64,000 nt of DNA, from the NCBI GenBank assembly GCA_008973525.1, contig WACJ01000058.1, positions 1,054,001 through 1,118,000 of the forward strand, read 5' to 3'. Shown here one piece after another: positions 26,201-38,190 of the stretch (position 1 is its first letter; each line of letters starts with the position of its first letter). The DNA comes from Stenopsyche tienmushanensis. Its lineage: Eukaryota; Arthropoda; Insecta; Trichoptera; Stenopsychidae. A program made the position numbers and the translations under genes. The notes under the pieces were generated by a model that was not told the origin of the DNA, did not search any database, and saw only the letters and a program-made list of their open reading frames with translations.

Positions 26201-29200
26201 CATTTACAATTTCCTTTATAACGTCCATTTAAATCGGTGAGTCCAAATGCTCTTACATATTTAATTCCCATTGTCTATATGGTTTATGGTGTTAGAAACG
26301 ATCCTCGACGTCTGATTTAGAAGCACGTCCCATGTACTAAGTACGCAATGCCAATGTCAATCGGATTTGGCACGGAAGATTTACGCAAACCACAATACCC
26401 TTATTGATCAACAATCTCATTGTGTTAAACTTAATTTAACTTTGACCTCTAGTCGAGGCCTTCTAATCCGGCCGACTTCGTGGTCAACATACAAGGATCC
26501 TTTTTGAAATTTCTGAATATATTTATAGCACCTAAGCGTGACGAATTGGAGCCATTTTAACAGAAGAGCTGATTTTGATGGGCGTAAAAATTTGCTTGAT
26601 TGCAATTGAAATGTATCCTTCGATTCTAATCTCAATTGCTAGAAGAAATATTTATTGTGTTGGTTATATTGTATTTATATTATTAAAGGATTTTTGCTAA
26701 AATCCATTTTGTTCCGAAGACATTGTCATATACATATTTTTACATTTTCGTTAAAATAAATTCTCACATTGTCGTTGTAGAACAACAAAAATGCATTTCA
26801 ACTATTCATGTCATCCTCGATGGTGTGAGAAAACCTCCGCAGGAAATTTATCACCCTGCCAGTTTGCACAATCAATTCATTAAAAACAACCACATGTCTG
26901 CACGAAGACAGCGCTTTTCAAACCCATAAAATACATGATTGACGACAATTAAAAGAGACTAGTTTACGTTTTTGGATTCACTAACACACTGTGTAATTTC
27001 ATTTGGTATTCATCGATGGATACAATTGAAAATACCAACAATGCAATTTGCAATTATAAAACATTCACCTAGGAGCTCATTAAAAATCTGGGACAAATTA
27101 TACACGTTTCTTGGGTAAATTTACGCACGTTCATCGTGATTAAATCGTTAGAGCCGTGTCTCATGGACAATTAATCGAACCGTCGAAGAAAGAGTTTTTC
27201 AAATTTTCGCAAATCTTCTACTAAAATATCATAGAAATTTTTATATGTTTCGCATCTATGTATTTATTATGCCTAAGTTTATATTTAATTTAGAGATATA
27301 TGTATTATTTAACACTATGACTACTGAAATTTTGATGACGCTACTTCCGAACCAAAACTTTGTTATGTGATACATTTTTAATAAGAAAACACGATTTGCT
27401 AATAAAAATATATTTAAATGAATTACCTTATTAAGGGACGTTTCTACCTTGTTGGTTCAAGAAAAAAACTTTTTTTTCGTCGTGTATCGGAAAGAACTAA
27501 TGTTTAAGAATACGTTCAATAAATTTCAAGTCGATATAAATTAAATTCGCAAAGTTATAGGTTGACGAAGAGAAGGTGTGCGAGATTTTAAAAGCGTTTT
27601 TCTCGTAACTACTTTTTCCAAGCTCATGGAAGTGCTCCCACACGCCCTAGATGAGCATTCTTTATGAATTTCGGCATACACGTGTATAATAAATGTCTTC
27701 ATCGTATGGACTACAATTATCCAAAAATATTTAACAGTTTTTTTTAAATAAACAAAAAACTACAAAAAAAGTTGGTAAAAACACACATTTTTCTTAAATT
27801 GCTCACTATTTTTTTATTTCTTAATATTTCTTCTTAATAATAGTCTATACTATACACGATATTATACAAAGTAAAAATATGCTCAATTTGTTTGCTGCAA
27901 ATCACCTGTCCAAGATTTAAGACTTCCATGGTGAAGAATATCATCGCTCGTCCATCGACATACGTGGCTCTCCCCACTTCCACTACTATACTTTGGCAAA
28001 CTTTAAAAATACTTTCTTATTCAATAAAGATCGCCTGGTCAACATACTAAATATCAACATTCTATATTTAATATTTTTCGCATAAAAAAATAAGATAAGA
28101 TTAAAAAATCTATCTCTTTTAGATCCAACAATGTAAAAAACCCCCTTTAAATTTAATTCTTCTTCTTAGTGTGTCATATTTCCTATTGCCTTCCACACGC
28201 GGTAAAGTAAGGATAGGATTACTTGGAAAAGTAGGAGAGGAGGGAATCTATGAGTGAGTAACGAAATTATTATTATATATACAATAATTTTACAAATTAT
28301 TATTAGGAAATGAGCGTAAACCTGGATTGAGACGATCAATCAGAAATATTAATATTTCTGATCTAAATTTTTTGCTATGATGAAATTTTTTTCCACTATC
28401 TGGATTTGAACCCGAACCTTTATATATAAGAGTTCAATATTTAAGCCATTATACCAACACTTGGTCAATTTTCTATAAATATAATTAACTGCAAAGAACA
28501 AATCAAATCATTCAAAGGCTTCGAACCGTTATGTTTTTCATTTCGGTTTTCGTTCCGGTTCAGTTCTAAAATAACGGTTTTCCAGTTTTCGATTCAGCTC
28601 TGGGTGAATATTTTTGTTTTTTAATTTATATTAAAAACTTATTTTCTAGCATAATTTAGAACATTTTATTTGTAAGTTAACATAGTATTTTCCATTACTG
28701 CTTTTACGCAAAGACTATGAATTTATAGCACATTTGTAGAAATATTTTTCTAGAAAAGTCTTGAATTTTAGAACTAATTAAATATAAGTCAATAATTTGA
28801 ACTAGAAATATATAATAATATCATTAAATGAAAGGATATTGACTTGATGCTAATTCCTAGCTTCTGAGAGTCCCAGTCTGGGTACATAGCAAATATTATA
28901 CAAAGAGATAACCTTAACAAAATACATTATAATGAATACAAGCCGAGAAATTACGAGGAATTGGTCGGGTTGATAACATTATTATCTGAAGTATTGATTT
29001 AACAAGACAATTAACCGGATGAATATATTGGAGATCGGTTCCTCTACGGTTTTCGCTCCGGCAATAATATCGGTTATACCGGTTGTCTGTTTTCGGTTTC
29101 AATCCGCTTCGAAGCCCTATTATCTTTTTCATTTCGGTTTTGGTTTCGCTTACATTCCTAACATTTATATCGCTTCGGTTACGGTTTTCGTTCTGGGAAA

Positions 29201-32200
29201 AATAAAGGGTTTACAAGTTATCGGTTTTCGTTCTTATTTACCTCTTACTTACCATGTTCATATATTTACAAGCATCACAAGAGATGAAGTTCTATGAACA
29301 TTAGCTTCCCGTGATTCCTTTCCTGATTTTACATACGGGTATCAGCATAAAGTCTTTTCTGAATACCCTTTCAACTGTCTAGTAATTATGCCAATGAAAA
29401 ACGAGCCATAGTATCCTTCTTTATTTTTGTTAGTTCATATTTGTCTCTTTGTATAGTTCCAACCAGTGTGATTATTTTTAATAATAATTTAGATCATTCA
29501 GAAACCCATTTATAATATTCAGTTTGAACAACATAAGCACGCCAAAATTTTATATCAGATTTGTCAAGTTTATTTGGCAAATATTGAGTAAATCTGTATC
29601 TGGCTATAGATAATTTGCAGTCGGATACATGTGACATGCCTACAGCATCACGGAACATAAACAGTAGCCCTGCCCTCTATCATATAAGATCGCAGCATTC
29701 GAAGATCGATAAAAACGCCTCGCATGAAATGGGTTAACTGGCAAAGAGCTGTGTAAACTCATCGATAAATCGTAATTTTACGATCACGTCTCATAACAGT
29801 TAAAAGACATGCTAATTTGTTCAACCACCAAAAGAACACGATGACGCTCTTCGGCATACGAAAGCTTTCATTAAAAAAGTTATTCTGCAATATAACGATC
29901 ACGATAATCATAAAAGATTGAGGATTTTCAACCGGATAATACTAATAAATTACATTATTTCTTACCTAATGCTATACAACCAGTTTTTGCGAATAAGATT
30001 TACATTTTTATGTGATCATTGACTTTAAATATGAAATAGGAAGAAGCATGCTTTTAAACAAATTCTTTCATCCCATTAATCACATGATTTTACAAATTGC
30101 CATAGCTTAAAAATTAACATATAATTTCGGATGAAATATTACATTCCCATTGAATAATTAATCTATGAAGATTTATTTTTACATCAATATCTATGGTATT
30201 TTTTGTGAATCACTCTTAAAATTTCTTGGAAAAATGCTTTTGGCACCTATATTCTGAACTGAACAGCATTTCTGAATTAAACTTGTATGAATGCAAAGAA
30301 ATTTGAACTGCTAATGTGACCATATGGTCACTCACGTTTTCACTATCATCGCGTATTTTTGTTATAAATCACAATCAATGATTATTCTAAATAATTTATA
30401 GCACATTTATGTTGATATGCTATCATCCACTAACAAGGAAAGAAAATAGAGAAATGATGAGAGCTAGTGAGTGGCCCTATAAAATTAGTTTTTTTAAAAT
30501 CTTCATTTCGAGAACATAACCAACTTATAATACATGCTCATAGTATAAACGAATGTGACCATGCGGTCACGTAACTTTTTTGGATGGATGGATGGAAAAT
30601 GGATTTAATTCGGAACTCTTGATTAAATATTTAATCAAGTTTATATTAAATTTATTCATTGTTAATATGTATAATAAACCACATTCTCTGTGAATAGATT
30701 TTGATCGATAGAAAAGCTCAACTCATTGTTTATTACTATCAATAAATACAATTTTTAATGGTAAAAAACTTGATAAACAATCTAATTTATACACTTTATG
30801 TGACAAATTTACACTAATATTCTCGATAATAAATATTGTATAAAACAAATAAAAGGCTCCACTACATTTTCTTTTTGCATACGAATAAGAAATTAATAGA
30901 TGCTGAAATGAGATTTTTTTTGGCAGCCATCAATAGTCTTTAAAATATGCTGTACATCGCATATTGACTAAAAAAATTGAACATGAGAAAGCTGTGCGCA
31001 AGATGGATATCACATCTGCATATATGTTTTATAGCAATAGGGCGAATGTTTGCATCAATTCAGGATGAAACATGGGTTCATCACGTCACATCTGAGACAA
31101 AGATCCGAGCTATTTATTGGTCCCGTTATTCAGGACCATGTCAACCGGCTTAAAAAATGTGCACAGCAAGGTGCAAAGCCTGAATTTAATATCCATGTCC
31201 GCAAGGACGCGTTTGTTCCCATCTTCGAGTAGCCGTTTGCGATCTAAGCGCGCGGAAGAAACTAACTAGATTTAGTAAGTTAAAATTAAAAGACCCTGGG
31301 TATGCATTTATCCCAGAAAATGCCGTAAAAATCCATGAAAACGGGTGGAGTAGCCACAACAAGGTCTGTGTATCCAACCGGTCCACTTTTCGGATCGCTG
31401 ACATGACGAATGAACGCGATCGGACATCGTTCTCAAACATGTCTATAAATTCTTATTACAAAAGGAAGTTGTTCGAAGAAGACTGATCGGGTGGTTGGTT
31501 AAATTTTACAATCGATCGAAAATATTGTTGTATTTTATTTATTGCTGCATAGTCCACCGAAGATCGAACGCTTAGCAAGTACATAATAAATCGATCAGCA
31601 TCAACCAGACCAATATGCGTTAACATGGTGCATCCGTCAAACTTCTCGCAAAACAAATTCTGCACGAAAACAATGATTGTGCTATTTTAAAAATCTTCTT
31701 GAACACATCTAAAAAATTGAATTTGAAATAAAAAATATCGAATTTGATTTGTAAAATATTTAACTTTAATTTTTAAAAAACTAGGGGGCAGCCCAACTCC
31801 TAAGCGCTTCCCTGATGTTGATGATATATTCATAGAGTACAAGTTATATTTCAACTGCCAGATGATTAATCGTGAAACATTTTTACATCTTCCGTTGACA
31901 CGAGTTATTGAGGAATGCAAATATTTTCGAAAGATATTTTTAGCACAATCATGATTGGATTGACGTACGAAAACTCGTGTTCTTCGGCATCTAATATGTA
32001 CCGTCAACCCTGGAATTGAAAATATCACGCGTAAACATTGACAAGTGTCAAAACATAATTTGCATAGCGAAATGAGCTCACAATTATAACAATGGATGCA
32101 GCATTCAAAGGGTACGTGCGAAGAAGTACGATTAACTTTTATCAAAGCGCATGCTGCTTTTATTCTATTGCATCTTCTTTATTATGCAAATCGAGATGAG

Positions 32201-35200
32201 ACGAATGGAAGCAGGAAATATTCCCATTTAAATCGCTGCCTTTGAAAATTGGCGCATTTATGAAGTCCTATTCATGAGAAGTGCTTAAACAACAAGTACA
32301 AATATCATGTGCTAGCTGACACGTATACTACTTGTAGTTTTTAATCTCGATTTAGTGTATGCAATTGTCATTAGATGCAATAATTCATGCAAATTAGATA
32401 AGATAAACGGTGGGTTATTAAAAATTGACGCGGAGACATTTTAACCATTGACGTCATGTCGTTTTGTAAATTCGATCATCGCCGATAAAGTAATTCGATG
32501 ATAAATCGATAAATTAATGAGGCGGATTTTGTTCAATTTTTAGGGCTTATACATCAAAACTACGCCCCAACAAATCCAGAGGCCCAGGCCGATTTGATGG
32601 ACAAGTTGTCTAATTATTGCCAACGAACTGTCGCCAATACATCCGACAGCGAAGAACCGGCGCCAGTTTGGGACTTTTACCATTCGTTCTTCTTCTCGTA
32701 CACGGTGGTCAGCACAATAGGTTGGTATACTCGAAGCAGTCCTTCAAACGATATCATTGCTACTACACTTTATTATCGCAAACAATCGAATCGATGTTAA
32801 TTGATTGTGATAAGTACATACACATGAGAAATGCTTCAGCAATTCCTAAACAAACAATTTTTAATATGCTTTTAAGGCTATGGCAATTTGGCGCCGTCTA
32901 CCAGCTTCGGAAGAATCCTGATGATTTTCTATGGACTGGTCGGCATCCCCATCAACGGTATCCTTTTTGCAAATTTAGGAGCATACTTCGGAACCACGGT
33001 AATTCAAATTAATATCTGCATAAACCGCGGAACAATAAACCTGATTATAGCCACAAATTCAAATGCAGAAATGCAAGATATTGCTATACCCGTTTTACAT
33101 CATACAATCATATGGTAAACAATAAAACAATCAATCCTGATATTTGCTTAACCATGTGATTCGAAATGATGCACTCGAGGAGTGCGATAAGGTTTTCGCT
33201 TTAAAAATAAAGGTTAATTGCTAATCAGCCGATTAAATTGATGCAATCGATTATTGTATTGTTATAAAGATGACCGCAAAAGATTGTATAGAGATAGAGT
33301 CGCTAATAGCCACTATAATTAAATTAATGATTTCTTCTTATTTTCACCAAACCCAAAAATATTCCCGTATTTAATAAAAATGTATAAAGAATGTTTTGCA
33401 CATGGATCGACAGATTTTTTTGGGGGTTAAGGGAGTCATTTGCTACCTTTCACACATAGGCCCTGTGTTCCAAGTGTCAGGGTTCGGTTTTAAATCGTCA
33501 ACTTTTTAATCTGTGGTCGTAATAGCACCAAATAACTGTTTTTGTATTTTACTATGTATTTTGATGTAAATAAATCATTATTTTATGCGATTAGTTAAAA
33601 AAAATTCCAAAGTCAACGAATAAGAGATTTCAACTTCTAAATTCTTTAAACAAACCACTAACCACAATTTTAAACTTAGTTTAGTTTTTAAAAGCTCTCT
33701 AGATTATACCCTTTCCAACGATATGCTACATGTCATACAAATCATTCAATAAGTCATTAAATTTGAAGAAGTACCAGTTTGCCAGGGTCAGAGTTAAAAA
33801 AATATTTTTTATGTTTAAAATGTTTTATTATATTAATTTACGAAATTTGTTCAAATAAGTCACCTTATTTCAACTGTAGTTTTCTGAAATAGCATTTCTG
33901 TGGCTCGCATGGTCTCTAGACCTGACACCACTGGATTTATTTGTCTGTGGGCAGGCCCTATTCCGTGACTATCACGATCTCCTGATCTGACACCACTGTA
34001 TTTCTTTGTCTATGGACGTGCCCTATTCCGTGGCTTGCAAGTTCTCCAGACCTGACACTACTGGACACTAAAGAGGAAAAGCTATTATTTAAGAGGAAAT
34101 GCTTGTCTGTTGACCATGTGAACTAGGGAATAGGGCATGTCCCCAGACAAAGAAATCCACACAACCCTGATATTTAGGACATAGGGCCTATGCGTAAAAC
34201 GTAGCAAATTATCCCCTTAACCCAAAAAAAAAAAAAAACTGTCAGTCCATCTGCAAAACATCCTGTATACAACATTATAAAATGTAATTCCCTTCATTAT
34301 TCAAAACTTCTTCCCAGTCGCTTTGGCCGTCATTCGATCCCTTTTTTGTAAAAAAATTCCGGATTAGATGCAAAAAATGATTTTCATTTTGTTTGTAGCT
34401 TTAGCTGCATTTTTAGATCGTTTTTCCCTACTATGCGCATAGAACAAGGGACAATTTTGGTCTTTGAAACTCACTGTTTCACTATTACATAATGTGTCGG
34501 TAGGCAAACCTGATAGACCCAATCAATTGGTCCCTTGGAGACCTCCAAACTTGCATGGAACCTGAGCCATTCTTAGTATTAATTCCACCACTAAACTTTA
34601 TTATGGAAATCTGTCATTGATAATATTAATCATCTAGTATGCGACACTTTTATCGCCAGATTTAAAGAAAACTATAAGATCAGCATCAATATGCTAAAAA
34701 ATACACCCACCCCAAATTTATGATATTGATGAATGTTTATGGTTCGTAAAATCTAATTCATATATATTTTTTTCAGTTTAAAAATTTGTATCAAAGATAC
34801 AAATTAAAAAATCCTACATCAGGATCAAATATTGACTATCAAGTTAATAGATTTGGATTATTCGGACAGATTGCTTTATATCTATTGCCAGGATGTCTCT
34901 TCTTCATATTTATGCCAGCCTGTCTCTTCGTCTTTTTTGAAGGTTGGGACTATGCTTTAGCTGTCTATTATGCATTTGTGACTTTAACTACAATTGGATT
35001 CGGTGATTACGTAGCAGGTATTATTTTTTTGCAAAAAAATATTAACGTTCGATTGAAATATTCATAATTTAATCGCACAAATTAACATTGTAAATATATA
35101 TTTTTGCAGGAATAACCGACAAAGGATATGGAGTATATTTCATCATTTATAAAATATTTTTAATCTTCTGGATAACATTTGGATTGGGATATTTGGTTAT

Positions 35201-37652
35201 GGTGGTTGGATTTCTAACACAAGGTTTGAAATCGAAAAGAATGTTGAAGTTGGAAAGAATGGTCGCCCAAAATATAAAGCAAACCCAATCGAAGATTTGG
35301 AACAACGTCACAAAAGATGTTAGCTATTTAAGAAGGCTATTGAATGAAGTTTATATGATGCGTTTTAAGGTATAAATCAGGTGTAGTCAACCTTTATGTT
35401 CCTATCGCCCACTCTTATATCTTTGTAAGTAGTAAAATTATCTCTTTCGGAAATACTGTCTATTTATTCATAATATGATTAACAGCGACAAAGCCTTATT
35501 CTACAAAATATGAGATAGGCGAAGGTATCAATAAATTAAATATCATTTTTCACATATTCGAATCTAATGGAGGCATTTTATTTGGTAACGCTATGGGGGC
35601 CCTTGGTCGACTTTTCGAGCTCTCATTTCGTTGCCATCACCGCTGCGACAATCCCCGACTGTCACCTTCTTCAGCCGCGGAGAGCGCACCGGGAGCTTAT
35701 TCGAAGCACCAGACACTTCGTGCCGATTCGATTATAAACCCGACGCCGATGAACGGCGGATGTACCCCATTTTGAAGAGGGAAAAGTAATTCTCAAAAGA
35801 CGGAAAGGAGATTAATATTTTGAATTTTCTAGTATATCATTGTATTACCCTTTCTCGATCAAGAAGCACATGGCAAGGATCAGTTCATTAACAAAATGTA
35901 TGCAAAACTTTCAAACTCTGGTCTAATTGTACTTTAACTGATTCTCTAACCAATGCTGAGTCTTGGCGGGGAATCACCTTCAAGTTCAAAATATCTTCAA
36001 ATAATTTTCTCAAATCCAATATAAGTTCATCAAGTTGGCTACTGAATCTTTCAATCGCCTCTGGCGTTATATCATCTTTCATAAATGTAACAACATGACA
36101 AAATCATGAAAGCTTGAACGCCCACTAGTGGGTGGTAGGAACCAGGTTGACTCCCACTTGTATAAATGATACATTTTAATAAAATTGTGCTATTAATTTT
36201 ATGCTATTTGTATCGATTTTGTAGCCAGTTTATCATGATGAAATACCACCGCCCAAAATTCATCGCAGCTCAAGCTGTCCATCTTTGAGTTTCATGAAAG
36301 ACGAACAACCCAAAATTGATCGCCGACGTGCCAATTCTGAAGCTATACCACCACCTCAAACAGAATTACTTAGGGTGCGATCAGAATCAGATCTTGGTTC
36401 TATAAATCGCGAAAAGACATTTGACATATCTGCCATAATGCAACCGGTTGAGCTCTTAGCGCAGGTTGTTAATGCTCTTGGTAATCTTCAAGAAGAAAAT
36501 ACAATTCTAGAGGAAGAAGAAGGAATTCACGGATTTAGCGACGAGGAAATACTTGCTAGTGAAAATGCTGGATCTACTTGGTCCATAGGAGGAGATAAAG
36601 TATTTGCGGTACCACCGAAAGTACCCAGGGGAAGGGCAGCTAGTGAAATTAGAATGCCCGCTAAACTGCCTGATCGTTTCTACAATAACGAATTGACATG
36701 GGGCAGTTCAGGATCGACGGGTAAAATGAGGGACATATTAATGGCTCGACGAGCGGGAAAATTGTCGGTTCCCAATTCATCCAACTCCAAAGTAAGCGCC
36801 ATTGGATCGGTCGAATCAATCCCGGAAAAATCTTTCTTGTCCAAGTTCAATCCATTCAAAAAAGCTCAAAAGACAGAAGAACCAAGCGATAAAAATATTT
36901 CATTCAATGACAATATGACACCAGCTGAATATTTGAGAAGAACTGCACGTGGAAGAATCAGTTTGGCACCATTCGGTGAACAGAAATATCCCCAAAAACC
37001 CAAACAAAGAAGACAGAGTAATATATCTCTACAGCAAAATAACGAAGTATTGGAACAGACCACCTTAGCAGATCTAATACGTGCATTAACTGTTCTTCAT
37101 ACGTCCAGCGAAACAGATAATCCACGTCGCAAGATGGGTACAGCCAGCTTTACACCACCTAATATGGGTTCAACCTTCAATGTCAATGGTCCTCCTCCAG
37201 GACCGAGGAGGTTCTCTGTCCATCCAGCTTTCCAAACATCAGAACGTCGCGGATCAATCAGCACAGCGAGCGCGCTTCCACCATCGGCAGCACGTCGAAG
37301 ATTTTCTTTGCATCCAGCATCATCAAACTCGTTGCCTTTCAATCCATCGATTTCGCCGTTGGCATTAGGAAGCTCGAATCAGCCGAGGAGAGGCTCTTTG
37401 CTGTTGCCTCCTCCTTATACGCCATACTCCGGATCTGAATCACCGACGTCGGGTCTTTTGGGCAGAAGAAGGTTGAATTCTACCGGGGCGAGGCGTTCAT
37501 CATTGTGGGCAAATGGAGGTACTCCAAATTTGAGGACTCGACGTCCATTGTTTCCGCCGAGTATTATCGAAGGTCAAACTTCTGGATCACGAACGCGACA
37601 TGAAAGTTTAACGGACATCCGAATTGACGAACTGTTTCCTAAAGAATCTTGA
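23204..37652 (+). CDS. Ork1: Two-pore-domain potassium leak channel, Ork1 type, 6 coding exons
   Basis: Plasma-membrane K2P channel giving background potassium current. Coding exons: 23204-23348, 32544-32720, 32877-32998, 34777-35017, 35110-35369, 36225-37652, all GT-AG and in phase, about 790 residues. TM1 lies near residues 8-27. Pore 1 has filter IGYG (107-110, spanning the exon 2/3 junction) and pore 2 has TTIGFGD (219-225). Other hydrophobic TM stretches lie in exons 3, 4 and 5. The segment after TM4 (QSKIWNNVTKDVSYLRRLLN) and the tail motifs REKTF, VVNALG and HGFSD match the fly Ork1 tail, which identifies the subfamily. The final exon codes a 475-residue cytoplasmic tail with six RRxS sites. 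Translation could start at either of two adjacent ATGs (MMSKK). The 9.2-kb intron 1 and intron 3 carry many repeats, and a hAT relic lies in intron 5. Non-coding 5' exons may exist upstream. Confidence 0.95.
26094..26172 (-). repeat. tRNA-like SINE copy in Ork1 intron 1
   Basis: The minus strand reads a tRNA-like D-region (gtgggttatatactggact) followed by ggttcgggttcaaatac, a B-box/T-arm match. Same order as 28382-28464. No intact acceptor stem, so it is not a working tRNA. Confidence 0.55.
27435..28135 (+). repeat. MITE-like repeat P2, copy 2, in Ork1 intron 1
   Basis: A TTAA precedes GGGACGTTTCTACCTTGTTG at 27435. The right end decays after agatccaaca. Close match to copy 1 throughout, including cgtatactatac-type and ccatggtgaagaa blocks. 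Confidence 0.75.
28382..28464 (-). repeat. tRNA-like SINE copy in Ork1 intron 1
   Basis: The minus strand gives ttggtataatggcttaaata, an anticodon-arm-like region, and ggttcgggttcaaatcc (B box). Sister of 26094-26172. Confidence 0.55.
28513..29118. mobile_element. hAT-type MITE rich in cggttttcg motifs, Ork1 intron 1
   Basis: Ends AAAGGCTTCGAACCG (28514) and the inverse of AGGGCTTCGAAGCG (29118) face each other. The aggGCTTCGAAccg terminus is hAT-like. The inside is full of subterminal ttcggttttcg repeats. A second partial copy follows to about 29240. No clear 8-bp duplication was found. Confidence 0.6.
30930..31240 (+). mobile_element. Mariner transposase relic in Ork1 intron 1
   Basis: The readable part contains DETWVHHVTSETK (about 31063-31101), the region of the first catalytic aspartate in mariner transposases. 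The upstream stretch (LCAR/KAVRKMD-like) is heavily shifted. The relic shares its downstream text (gcacagcaaggtgcaaagcc) with the mariner at 46420-46720, so both come from one family. Confidence 0.7.
31300..31500 (-). repeat. Poly-G repeat family F, copy 3 (part 1), in Ork1 intron 1
   Basis: Inverse orientation: aaggtctgtgtatccaaccg, gtccacttttcggatcgctg and gaagactgatcgggtggttg. Follows the mariner relic at 30930-31240. Confidence 0.65.
33384..34266. mobile_element. Inverted-repeat element with internal 65-bp tandem array, Ork1 intron 3
   Basis: Left arm (atgttttgcacatgg, then gggttaaggg, gctacctttcacacatag) pairs with the right arm (inverse caggatgttttgcagatgg, gggttaagggg, gctacgttttacgcatag) over more than 80 bp. 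The centre has a transposase-like DLTPLDLFVCG reading and a tandem array. Confidence 0.7.
33901..34065 (+). repeat. Tandem 65-bp repeat, 2.5 units
   Basis: Units at 33901-33965, 33966-34030 and a partial at 34031-34065 share cctgacaccactg and ccctattccgtg. An inverted piece of the unit lies at about 34112-34158. Confidence 0.75.
35450..36085 (-). mobile_element. hAT (ZBED-like) transposase relic in Ork1 intron 5
   Basis: Minus-strand pieces: a 64-codon open stretch 36082-35888 and, after a gap, NLLIPSPISYFVE...GFVAVNHIM near 35540-35470, the hAT dimerisation block (YLVExGFSAVNH type). A GC-rich stretch at 35590-35775 that is absent from the sister copy at 56680-57060 separates the two. Stops show it is inactive. 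It is antisense to Ork1. Confidence 0.65.
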
Positions 37653-37718
37653 TCATTTCGTATCGGCATTCTAAAAGTTGAACAATCACACAGCAGTGTG
37701 ATGATTTGACGTTTTCTC

Positions 37719-37724
37719 AATAAA
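37719..37724 (+). terminator. Polyadenylation signal of Ork1
   Basis: A canonical AATAAA lies 67 bases after the Ork1 stop codon in an AT-rich 3' region. Its position fits a short 3' UTR. Cleavage was not observed. Confidence 0.6.
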
Positions 37725-37983
37725 GTGCATTTATCTAATAAACATACATATTTGCATCAATTAATTAATATTTAGCTAAAGAATTACATTTATTTTTTTA
37801 TATTATGCAAAAATAAGTTTTCTTACAATGTAATGCTAGATCTGTTTTGAAATATATATATAGCTTGTGAATGAAACTACGATTTGTACTAGATGTATTC
37901 CATACAATGCAGGATCGTAACGAGGGGGTGGTAGTTGGAGATGGTTTTTATTTTACTTGACCATTCTACTTCATACTAATCAA

Positions 37984-38190
37984 AAATGGCGACCGATCGC
38001 GAGGCGTCTATTCGTCATGTCAGCGGTCCGAAAAGCGGACCGGTTGGATACACAGATCTCGCTTAAATTCTGCAACCCGATATCTTACTGTTGTAAACGA
38101 AGAAGTAGACTCCCCGAGAATATAATCTAGCTCGGATTTGATATTAGTTGGACTGAGACTTCATACCCTCGTTATGGCTCTGCCATACAA
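37984..38190 (+). repeat. Poly-G repeat family F, copy 4, just 3' of Ork1
   Basis: aatggcgaccgatcgcgagg, cggtccgaaaagcggaccgg, then ggatttgatattagttggac and cataccctcgttatggctct. Lies between the convergent Ork1 and IP3K genes. Confidence 0.65.

Noticed and set aside
28382..28464. Functional tRNA gene
   Set aside because: Only D-region and T-arm similarity remains. No paired acceptor stem, and a sister copy exists, so SINE/pseudo-tRNA is better.
30583..30596. Microsatellite ggat repeat
   Set aside because: Only about three units; too short to be of note.
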